A stretch of 64,000 nucleotides of DNA, from the NCBI RefSeq assembly GCF_028389875.1, contig NC_084669.1, positions 4,859,501 through 4,923,500 of the forward strand, in the 5' to 3' direction. A program made the position numbers and the translations under genes. Shown here piece by piece: positions 23,001 through 33,945 of this stretch (position 1 is the stretch's first letter; each line of letters starts with the position of its first letter). Below the pieces are notes generated by a model. That model saw only the letters and a program-made list of their open reading frames with translations, did not search any database and was not told the origin of the DNA. The stretch comes from Rhea pennata (Eukaryota; Chordata; Aves; Rheiformes; Rheidae).

Positions 23001-26000
23001 ATAAAAACTAAAGCCTAAAGCTAGAGATCTAATATTGTCAATAGTAAGACTTATAGGATTCCATTCTGTCAGAAAAACTTAAAGATACTAAAGTTAACAT
23101 TTCTAAATATTTTAGAGAATTTCAGGTCAGATGTATGTTACAAGATGAAACTTTGCACATAATGATGTAGTTCAAATGATAGTTCAATGAATGCACTGAA
23201 TTCTGACTTACTTGATTCTTGTGAGAAGAAATAATAGAAGGCGAAGAAGCTTCTTGTGAAAGCCTCTGAGTTTGTTGTTATGAGAAAAGTTAAACTATCT
23301 GAAGATGATTCAAACACTGGGACTGAGTCAGTGTTGTTGCATACTTGCCCAAGAAAAGGTGAATCAGTTGAGGGACCATCATACACTTTAATACTTTCTG
23401 TTTCACAGCTTGAAGAAGAAGCAAATCTATTAAAAAAAAAATAGAACTACCTAAACTCACTGTTAGCTAAACAAGCTCCTCAGAGTCTGCAACAGATTAA
23501 ATAAATATTTTATTAAAGCAAATACAGGTAAATATTTGGAGGCACCTGTCTTAAGTTGAAATTATTAAGAAAGGGATAGGGATTTGGATTTTTCTCAGCT
23601 ATGATTGTGTAATTAAGACTGAAAACAAAAAAGATGCAGGAAATAAGTATAAAAGCTGGAATAAAAGAACAGTAAAAATAATTACAATCATTTCTAGTTG
23701 CTTATAAATGGAGAGCAGCTCTGGAACATGTTTGCTGCTTTACAGGATCAGTTGAACTGGATTTCTGTAATCAGCACCATCTTATAAAACTGAATGGAAA
23801 GAGTATGAAGGAAGGTACATGACTTTTACACTGAATTTAAGAAAAAATAAACATAAAACCTGTAGGTAAACCTTAAGATTTGCCTAAACATAAAATTAAG
23901 AATATGTGGCAATTTAAACTTTTTTCAGTATTATGTGTACAGCAAAAGTTAAAGTATCTTGTATGTGTATTTAGTTATTAAAAATTCAGATTAACCATAC
24001 TAGTTTTTTTCAATATTTTTCTTATGCCATATGTCAATGAAAAGAAACAATACAAAAATATCTGCAGAAAATACTTACTCAAAATAGGAGAAGATGAGCC
24101 TAATTGTCTGATTTGCAGTTCTATGAATTTGCCAGACACAGTTTGCATTTGAGTTTAGTTCTATTTTTATGGCTTTGTTGAGATCCCCAAGGGAGGCACC
24201 ACAGCGAGGTAAACCTTTTTTAAAAAAAAAATAGAAAAAAATTTTGCAAGTGTTTCAAGTTTTCTGTTCCAGTAGTGTTTCATCCTGCACTGTGCAGAGA
24301 CTGTGGAAAGGTACACCATGAAACAGACATGCAAAGCTTTGTACTATTCTGATTTTTTCATTTCAGTTATAGTAGTTTCTGAAACTTGAAGAGTAAAATA
24401 TCAGAAGAATATTAGAGAATACTTTTTGTTCTTACTTTCATAGTAGAGGAGAAAAGGAAGTTAGGGTAACTCAAATCACAGATGAAGCTAATGGCAAAAC
24501 TGGAAATTCCAAGTGATGTAGGACACCTCAGCAAATCTCTGCTGCAAGGTCAGTTACCACAAGTACATCAAGCTTCCAAATTTCCTAAAGATTGTTGAAT
24601 TCAGTTCTAAGTTTCTGCCCTTTACTTTGAAGTACTCAGGGGCCTAGGCCTGAGGAGTCAAAAGAGCTTTTCAGACTGAGCCCCTAAAGAACTGTGTGTA
24701 TTTGGTACTGCAAGCAATTTTGGTCTTCCGTCTCTGAAAGGATACTGCAGAACATGAAAAACCTCAGAGAAAGGCAACAATGGTGAATGAAAGTTTAGAC
24801 TAGCTTCCAGACAAGGAATAAGCAAATTAAAGCATTTTAGGGTCAGAAAAGAGATAGCTAAGGGGGGAAAGGAGGTAGTAGAGGTCTATGAATTCGTGGA
24901 GAGGGTAAACATCAATCATTCTGTGATTCTGTGAAATAGGAGATATCTTTTCCAATAAATTTGATTGCCTGATAGGAAACCAGTAAGTTGTGATTTTGAA
25001 ACAAAGGAATTGGCTCTTTGCACAACAGATATTCAGCTGTTAATCTTTGCTGCAGGGTGGTGTGCATGCTAAAAGTAAAATATTAAACAGGTTGAATCCA
25101 TGAAAGTAAAAGCCTTTGATAAATACGTAATAGAAAGACAGCATCTCCTCTTTGGTTCAGGAAGTCCTGAACCACGTTTTCTGGTGCCTGGGAGAGTATT
25201 CTGGGGAAGTTTTTCTGCAGGCTTGTTTTCCTGTTCTTGTCTGGGCATCCTCCATTGACTCTGATTGGGTTCAGGATAGTGGGACTAGCTGAACTTTAAT
25301 CTGACCCTGTTCAGCTCTTATTTTATGAACAAAAACAAGTTGGGATTGTTATCACTTAACCAATGATAATAAATTGTTAAATTATTGCAGCATTGAGCAT
25401 TATGTAGGAACCTTTGTAAAATTGTTGTCAATCAGTTTGAGCACAAGATCTCCTTTCTACTTTGATATTATCTAAAAATTATAGTCTAGAACAGCTGAAA
25501 AAAATTACTATACAGTGCATGCAGTCCCAGGTAAAAAGCTCAGGCTTTCTCATGAGCTCTAGGAGGAAAAGAAAGGTGTAGGAGGGACCTGTCTAGGCGT
25601 ATATGAAACATCCCAGTAGTAAGAGTATTGCAGACTTAGCCTTGCCTTGCCCTCCCTGGAACCTCTCTGTGCCCCCTCCAGACTGCTTGTGCAGCCAGGC
25701 ACTTCTGGTACAGCTCTGCAACAGTACTTCGATATCCTACAATAGCTACCCATCAGTAATTAGGTAAACTGCTGGTATGAATACAGACCTGGGTCCCCAA
25801 GTTAGGCAACAATCCACTGTCTGTTGATTCTGATGGAGCAAGCCCAAATCTCTTTAAAAAAACAACTTCATTTCCTAATTAAATTAGTGACTTTCCAAAT
25901 TTATTCCTGTTACCCACAATACAGTATTAATTAGTAAAAGTGTATTTCCACTCCAGAGTAAAATCCTTTCAAAAGCAAGTTCTTCAGTCAAATTGCCATA

Positions 26001-26274
26001 GAGAATCATATATTGGAACTCTTTTTTTTCCTCATTTTTAACACTTGCTGGCACATTTGGGTGTTACTGTTGTACAGCAGTATGTTAAAATAAGATGCAC
26101 TTTTGTGGATTTGACATTTTTCCATTCAATTGCCTGTAAAATAGCTGGGCTCATAAAAATTCATGGATAAAAAAAATATTAGATTCCCATACCTGTGAAT
26201 TCTGTTGAGTTGTCTTCAGCAAGCGTTAAAGCAGCTAAGAAGGGCAAAAGGAAGAACTGCCTGAGCACCTGCAT
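17068..26274 (-). CDS. CUZD1: CUZD1: CUB and zona pellucida-like domain membrane protein
   Basis: Nine exons in transcript order: 26274-26193, 24214-24079, 23426-23212, 22949-22799, 21560-21337, 20499-20327, 19657-19272, 18958-18690, 17243-17068. Phases fit throughout. The total is 1,812 nt, 603 codons plus stop (human CUZD1 is about 607). Order: signal peptide (~1-19, MQVLRQFFLLPFLAALTLA), CUB1 (~32-143), CUB2 (~149-257, with CGGHLTGPNGTF and SPNYPRPYP), a Pro-rich hinge (PLPSPPEPN), ZP-N from LTCSSERM (~271), ZP-C with Cys-rich QGCISR, a furin-type site RDRR (~537-540), a membrane helix (~564-584) and a ~19-residue cytoplasmic tail. ZP modules polymerise after furin release of the C-terminal membrane part. 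CUZD1 is known from pancreatic zymogen granules and uterine/mammary epithelium. The TATA box and poly(A) signal are listed separately. Location next to PAAT and DMBT1 supports orthology. Confidence 0.95.
17560..17632 (+). mobile_element. Probable CR1 3'-end remnant
   Basis: Ends in CTATGATTCTATGAT, the 8-mer-type terminus of avian CR1 elements, preceded by weakly CR1-like sequence. It lies in the last CUZD1 intron. Confidence 0.4.
24690..24937 (+). mobile_element. Degraded CR1-like LINE fragment in CUZD1 intron 1
   Basis: Contains blocks typical of old sauropsid CR1 copies (CTCAGAGAAAGGCAACAATGG, AGAGATAGCTAAGGGGGG, GTAGAGGTCTATGAATT) in the usual order. It ends in ATTCTGTGATTCTGTGA, a CR1-style 3' terminus. 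Confidence 0.65.
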
Positions 26275-26310
26275 TTTGGTAAGAGCTGAGGAGGTTAGGT
26301 TTTTCTAACT

Positions 26311-26317
26311 TTTATAC
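26311..26317 (-). promoter_or_regulatory. TATA box of CUZD1
   Basis: TATAAAA on the minus strand, 36 bases before the CUZD1 ATG at 26274. A TATA promoter fits tissue-restricted secretory expression, and implies a very short 5' UTR if used. Confidence 0.7.
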
Positions 26318-26319
26318 CT

Positions 26320-29300
26320 CATGTGATTTCATAATCATTGTGTATTACATGGTATCATGCAGTGAGGGCTTAGTTACTGTTTCCCTTTAACAGATATAGA
26401 AGATATAAATGAGAAAATAACAGATGTGCCTATCTTTTAACAAGTACTACTTGCAGAAAGTTTAACCATGCTTTCGTCAGCTCTGCATCTCATGGTTTCG
26501 AAGCACGTTTTTCTGTCCAGTGAGCATGTGTCGAGGTCTGTTGACGTTAGTTTGACATATACAGGAATGTTCTGGGTTCTGGGTTTGACAGACCCTGTTC
26601 CCTGACCCACGTTCAGCAGTTTACTCACAGCTTCTTTGTTTCTTCTTTCTTTGTTTCCTCCTTAATTTGGAGTTAATTGGCCTATCCCTTTAGGCTGCAC
26701 TGGGCAAATCGTTCAGTGTCCTTGTTGAGGATTCCTCAAGCTGTGAAATGGAACTATCAGAATAGTGTTGTCATGCTTAACAGTTCCCTATTGCTGATGT
26801 ATTCATGGATGAAAAAAGTAAGATTAATTTTACCCACTGATTTAAAAAAGATTGCACAGAACCACTTTACAAATGACACTTTCTTAGTCCCACAGTAGAG
26901 GATGTATAAAAGGAATCAGCCTTTCCCTGTAGAGGTAAGGAAACATGCGCAGTCCCAAGAGCCTCAGTTCCTTCTGGCAAGAATCTAATCAACATAGGGC
27001 TCATGCATTTAGATCTCTTCTGCTTTAATATATTCCCACTACATTGTCTGTCTTTCCGTAAGGACCGAAGGCCTTGAAATCTAGACTATTTCCTAGAGCA
27101 GCAGCAGAAAACCGATGTAAAGGCTTCCAGAGACTGTAATAATGGCAGTGCCACAGATGTGTTATTACCCTAGCCTTGGCCTTTGATATGGTACTTACGC
27201 ATGTGAATGGCAGGGAAAATGGGAGGTTAGCAGTGTGATTCTTTCCAATACAAAGAGCAGGTATCACACAGCTGTGCAAACAGAGGTGCTCTTTGAAGTG
27301 TACTAGTAAAGCCAAGTTGCAATGCAGACCACCTTGAAACACATCCCGAATGCTTTTCTTTTAGTTATGCACAATTCAACCAACCCCTTTAGCTTTAATT
27401 GTTTTAAAATAGTCATAACTGTGAGACTAGTAATGTGAATGCAGAAGCTTTATATTTCTTAAACTAATATTGACAGTCTACTCCATAATTTATAACTCCC
27501 TTTAAGGATTTTGAATGCAACTCACTCCTCGCAATGTACTTGCACTGTCTTTAAGCGCAGAGACACAGAATACATCTGTAAAGACATAGTGTTTGAATTC
27601 CCTTTAGTTTGCAGGAAATACTAAATTTGCATTCACTCTGTATAGCCTTTCATTTCTGAGCCTCAGCCACACATTTGCAAGCAATTTTGAAATGCTAACC
27701 ACCATTTTGTATATCTTAATGTGTGCAGTGATACATGAAACCCAATCAATCAATGCTGGGTCCATGAGGACCAAGAACAAAATGTCAATGGCTGTATGCT
27801 CTGGTTATAAGAGGTTTGAATAATAAACAGAGAGGCTGGTATTTTACTAATTTGGAATTACTTATGTATGAATGATTAGGCTATTAAGAGTATTAATGGT
27901 CCAAGTTCTTGAGCATTGGTCCAGTATTTCTGACAGGCTGAGCCAGGTCCAAGTGCTGGCACTCATGCTTTAAGCTAGCTGGAGGTTGTGCCTGCATTCA
28001 TGTCTCTGAACAGCTACATCGCTGCACGGGGTACTTGCAGTGTGAGTTTGAGCACTCAAACTTCTTTCAAGTGTGTGTTAAGCCCATACTAAGACAGCGT
28101 CAGATGTTCAGATGTCAAATGATGTTCACATTATCAGCCCGCTTCCAATTCCCTCTTCCACCTTGACAGAAAACAGCTAACAAACTTCAGGAAGGTCCTT
28201 TAAAATGAGAACAGAACAAGTGTACAGAAGGTATTTTAAAATAACAAGTCCTTAGCGTGCATTAGTACAAAGGAACAAGGTTGCTGTTGAGAATCTGTTA
28301 TTTACAGGCACTTTCCCTGTTATTTGCAGCTGAGAGTGCAATAGGAGGGAGAACATGGTTTCAAGCCCTTTAAATCATTACCTGTGGGAAGCAGAACAGC
28401 AGGGCTATGAGTATGATTGAGTTTGGTACAACCTAAGTGTAATTAGGAAATACTCTAGCTCTTGAGTCCTGGCTATATTTGTAGCTGCCTGGCATTACAG
28501 TCTTGCAGTATCAGGGCTCTGGCTGCAAGCACTGACCTGCTCAGCACTAGGCAGGACAAAGCCAAGGCATCCTTGTTTTCCATCCTCTATTATGGGACCA
28601 GACATGAGGGGTTTGTTCAAACTTGAGATGTGAAATCTGTGTAATTTTGGCGTTTGAGAGGTGTTGTTATTCATGGAAAAACTGAATTTTGGGATGGTTC
28701 TTATTCCTTTTTTAAAGGGACAAAGCTCGAAAGGGGAGGTAGCTGAAAAGTGGCTTTTTGTCTTGTATTATACAGCTCTTAGGCACTAGGCATCTTTATT
28801 CAGGACAAAGCACCTCACTCATGATGAGTTTGAGTAATCTGCATACATCTACCATCTGGAGTATTGGCCTTGAAGATGATCTTCACACTTGGGCAAAGTT
28901 TATCAGATAATTAAATTTAACCCCTCTCTTTCCCTTGCATAATTGCTGTACTATCACATAATCTTGCAATTAAGATAGTCAAGATATTTTGATCTATTAT
29001 GAACTGGAGAAAATTATTATTTTTTTTTCACTAAGCCATTCCAAATAGGACAATTTAACATACTAAACTTCAGAAATTGTTTCTTGGTCCAAAGAGATAT
29101 TTCTGCCCATCTATTATTTGAACAGGTATTGGAAAGAAAGGAGATGAAGCAACTGCCTATAATAAATAACATTTAGATCAAAAAGTTTTTATAATTCTAA
29201 TCTGTAGTACTAAAAATTGGCACATAGAAAAACTACAGTAGCTTAAAGGTGTTGCCGAGATTATTTCTCAATATGATTATAATATTTTTTCCAAATATTT

Positions 29301-29889
29301 TGAGTTTATATTTAAAATAATAGCTAGGATATTGTTGTGGTTACTAGAGATGGTTTATCCTTTGATTTATGTCTCTTTATGCCTTTCAAAAGCCATTAAA
29401 GTGATTGCTATGTTCCACAAGATGATGTACAGCTGGTCCTTCAACCTTGTCCTGTATCTTTTTAGGGGTCTTTGGATGGAGAGCACAAAGAGCAGCACTG
29501 TGCCCTCTACAGCTGCAAGGCAAGTTGGTCATTCTTAAATGCTAAGTATTTGAGCTATTGAGTGACAGTGCAATAGGGAGAATTGTCCAGGAAGGACTGT
29601 AAGAGAGAAATAAAGTCTTGATCAGGAAAATCAAGCAGTTAATACAAATATACTTTATAACTGAGAGTATTTACTGATGTTTAGGCTTTTACAAATGATC
29701 TGAAATTAAGCAATACCAGTGCAATTAGGAATAAAAGACCAAAGATAAATACCATCACAAAGCAAGTGCTCTGCTGTTGATTATAGAATTTCACAGCCTA
29801 GTATAATGCATTTTTAGAACTCATTAGCAAATGAGCAACACATTGATCGCTTATGTAAGCAATCAACAATACTATAATTAAAAGAAGCA
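26320..29889. other. Intergenic region between CUZD1 and the DMBT1-like gene
   Basis: AT-rich sequence between two same-strand genes. Reading frames here (for example 27025-27342 minus) are short, lack splice context and resemble no family I recognise. It should contain the 3' end of the DMBT1-like mRNA, but no AATAAA on the minus strand was found close to the stop; the nearest I saw is at about 28795. Confidence 0.6.
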
Positions 29890-32800
29890 TTAAATTCTTT
29901 TGAGTATAATTGGCCCAATAATAATAATGTTTTCCTCATTGTCACTTGTGCCTTTTTTGTCTCTTGTCATGCAGCCCTGGTAGCATCGGGAATAATAATT
30001 ATATTTGTTGCACACTGCCATTTTGCACTGTAGATAAATTGCTGAATATCTTCTGAGAAAGCTGGGAGGTCTAAATTTGAACTGCACAATCTTCTTGTCT
30101 AGTGGATAGTAGTTCCTGTATGTTGTGTCTCTTATACACCTGAGAAAAAAAGGACAAAAAACCCCATAGAATTCTCACATAAAAGGTAGAAATAGTAACT
30201 ATGTCATTTGCTACATTAATTGTAGGAAGTTTTCCTTGAAATTTTTAGCAGTGAAGGTAATCACAATTCACAGCATAAAATTTTGAACACAGATGTAACT
30301 AGATGGATTTTATGTATGTTGGTATATGTCATACATTATAATATGTGTTTTATTTAAATGTATAAAACACTTGATGGAATTTTAAATATAGAGTTACTGC
30401 ATAGCCCTGTTATCTTTCCAAAGTTATTTTTATTTCAGCTTTAGACTTTCTGAAGAACCATGAAGAATTCCACATCCCAGATTCACCAGAACCCTTTAAT
30501 CAGTTATTTCTTCCTTCTATAAATTTATTATATAGATTTTTGAAATGTCTTCTGAGAATTTATACTGATTTCCCTTCCATGGTAGAATATAGTTTAATTA
30601 ACCATAAAGTGCTAACCAATAGAATTGTGTATTTTTACTCTAATAACGAGGTCATTTAAAATCCTGCTGCTTGTAGTTAGTGGATAACTCAAGTGTGTTT
30701 TAGGTCTGTAGATCTTTGGTATAGGTATTTGTTATTGTCTACAAGAAGTCAATCACAGCTGTTATTTTGAAATAGTTGAGATGTTTTTCTTACCCTCTTC
30801 TGATTAAATCGTGTGTCGTAGCTGTAAAGTCATGAGGATTTGGAGACACCACGCATGTATCTGTAAATAGCATCAGATTTGGATCTGGGTAGTAGAGGCT
30901 AGCACGAACAAACACATCCTGGTTTGTGTTAACAGAGTATGGTGACGCCTTTACCGCGTGTGAAAAAGATGAAGAATCATAAAAGGCAAACTTCACAATG
31001 TATCGTCTAGACTGATTTTCCAGGTATGGAGACTCTTTAACATTGGGCATTGTTCCAGCATCATCATTCCTGTATATTTTGCAGGCAAAGTTTAGCAGAG
31101 AATTAATATTTCTGTCATTGAAGTTGCCAAAAGTGGATCCTACCACAGTGTTGGAATAGGTGATGGCTCCATGGGTAATCTGTTAAAACAGTAGAGAGTT
31201 TAGAGCTGCAAAGTGTTGCTGAAACCTTTTTCTGAGTTTTAGTAGAAAATCAGATGAGGTAGCAGACAACTGAATCAAAAATGGTAAAAAAAAAAAAAAA
31301 AAAAAAAAAAGGTAAAAAAAATTTCATGTGATATTTTACCCAAGGTCATTGGCCTTGTATGGCATCAGCAAATGTGGAATACAGCCTGAACATCAATAAA
31401 AAAGCTTTATATGCAGGTGTTTCTCTTGAGAACAGCAGGACACCCACTCCTAGCTAGCACATTTAAAATAGCAAAGAATGGGAAAGGAGTAGAGGGACAG
31501 AGTTTAGAACTAACAAATTAGTTAATATTCCTTCCATTTCTCTCTTCTGAGGGTCTTCCCAGGCAATGGGAGGTTCAGAACTATTACAGAATCAGTAAGA
31601 TTGGAAGGAACCTCTGGAGATCATCTAGTCTAACTCCCAAAGATTTTCTGGTGCTGCTTCCACTGGGGCTTGAACCCAGGACCTTCAGTGTATAAAGCAA
31701 ATATGTTAGCCACTACACTATCTGGATCCCCCAGCTTTGGTAATTTTAATTGCAGTTTGGTTTTGCTGGCACATGAAGACACTATTGAATTAAAACCACA
31801 ATCCTGCAGGTCCTGCGGGCTTCAGCAGGAATGGTGTGTGAGCATGCTCTGCAGCTTTCGCCTCAGGGTACCTCAAAGCTGATGGGGACTCAGCAAGTCT
31901 CCCTTACTGCTGCACTACCATGGCTGGCTTATATGTCAGAACGTTACATCCCAGCTGTCACACTGCACTGTACCTGCCTCATTTCTTGGTAAGTCTTGCC
32001 TGACACTGTGATGATATTTCTACTATGCTCTTGTATACTTTTTCAGTAGATGATGTACCTGGTAGAGAGATTCTTTATATTGCTGCTTTACAGCTATGAA
32101 AAAACCTCAAAATTTTATTCACTTAATTTAAAGCGCCAGCTGTCCCATTCACAAGACCTATTTACCACTTGTATTTCTTAAACTGCGGGTTTTCTTCTAC
32201 CCTGTGTTGGGTTTCTCCTAAGGCTGAAATGAATTTGTTTACTGTTTCCAATGGAAAATGTGTGCAAGTCCACTACAGCTTTCATAGATCAAAGGCAAAA
32301 ATATTCAAAACCCTATCTAAATCCTGAAACTATTGGTAACTCATTACCTGGCAGAAAAGATGGGAAGAGGAGACTGATTCTACTCCTCCTAAAAGCAGAA
32401 ATTTCCTAGGCACTTACTTCAGCTACATTAGAACTGTTTTCTTGAGCTTTTCCTTTGATACTAGGTTCAAGTGTATCTTCAGGTCAGTGTGTCACACTGA
32501 AAAACCCAAAGAAGGATGGCTATTACAGACATAGGTGAAGACCCTGGGTTTTATTTCATGATGTACTAGCTCATACTGCTACCTCTAAAGTAAAAGGTGG
32601 CAAAACCTTTGTACTTTTCATGACACTGATAGAAAAAAAGAAAAAAGTGTAACCATAAAGTATCAGAATATTATTAAGCCTTTTGGGCTAGTGATCACTG
32701 TAGGAGGACTGTAGGAGCTTTCTTTCTCTCTTGTTACAATCCCTTGCTTTCCTAGAAATTGGCTCTAACTGTAGCAAAGCCAGAATTTGTACTTTTGGAG

Positions 32801-33945
32801 ACTTCATTTACGATGAAAATCGGTCAGTATTGGTACCTTTGGTCCCTTGGAAGGGACCTTGGACCTTTCAACTTTCCCAGCATCCTGGGACACAGACTTC
32901 TCAATTTCCACAGGACTCCTCCATTATCCTTTTCCCCTGGGATGTGTGCATGGGGTTCAGCTCTCCCTACTCTGGGGATCCAAGGCCTGGCCCTGAGATG
33001 GCCCAGCTGTGTGATCTTGGCTCACACAGCTGAGGAAAGTTGCCAAGTTGTGAGAAAGAGCTGTGAGAAAGTCTCTAGAGCAGAGCCATGAGAGAGAAAA
33101 TTACAGATGGGTAGGGCTGTTGATTCGGGATCATTAGTAGCTCTGGGATTCAAGAGGGAAGACACCAACATAGACAAGTATAAAATCTTAAAGGGGAAAA
33201 AAGCATGGAGTCAGCAGAAAATGGCAGCAGAGCAAAACTGAGGGTCCATTTCATGGTGCTGTGTAGGAAGACCCTTCCCCTCCTCACTGATGTCCGCCTG
33301 GGCAGCAAAGACTCTTTGGGTGCCTTGTTGGTATGGTAAGCACGCTAATGTGTAACTCATTAAACTCTGCTATCTGGTGTGTGTATTAGTGAATACATCA
33401 TTGCTTTTTACTTTGAAGTTGTGCATAATCCACTTGCAGAGTCTCCTGGTGCATGGCTATAGGTGCCCAAAACAAAGTGGCCTGAAGAGGGAAGAGTTAT
33501 AAAAGGGAAGAGGGGAAAGTATAGGGAGGATTGATAATATCATTATAACCTGGAATCATGAACTTCTAGAAACATAATTCTGTTGTGGTTTCAACATAAT
33601 GTCCACCTATGCTTTGGGTGTCCCACATCCATTACCCAAACACTTGGCATTCACAAAGCTATGCAGCGGCATCATCCAGTAACAATCTTTAAAAAAATAT
33701 TTTGAAAAGTGTTCATAAATAACTTTGCTGATGTCTTGACATGATAATTTCAAAAATAAGCATTCTTACCTGCCTTCTTGTACCACAGCCATTGTATGGT
33801 ATATGGAACACGACATTGTAATTGGTAATCACAGGCTTACATGTTGGGTCATTCAAGTGAATATTCCATGCAAAGTAACCTCTTGAACTGATATAGGCTC
33901 TTTTAATAATTGCCTGCATGTATTTAGGTAGGCAAGTAAGGGTTG
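29890..33945 (-). CDS. DMBT1: ZP module exons of the DMBT1-like gene
   Basis: Three exons, 33945-33770 (ZP-N), 31179-30794 (end of ZP-N into ZP-C) and 30139-29890 (ZP-C and stop). The middle exon is 386 nt, exactly as in CUZD1, and both genes carry matching motifs (AITYSNTV vs [24 protein letters not shown] vs TDPNLLVFIDTCIASP). The last exon ends at LKRI-stop where CUZD1 continues with LKRDRR and two more segments. The ZP module should mediate polymerisation of the secreted protein. Confidence 0.9.

Noticed and set aside
31660-31732. Functional tRNA gene on the minus strand
   Set aside because: A and B boxes are present, but the acceptor stem does not close and a CR1 tail follows, so it is a SINE head.
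33240-33420. Possible LTR end (ATTAAA followed by a GT-rich stretch)
   Set aside because: No matching second terminus, target-site duplication or internal sequence could be identified by eye.
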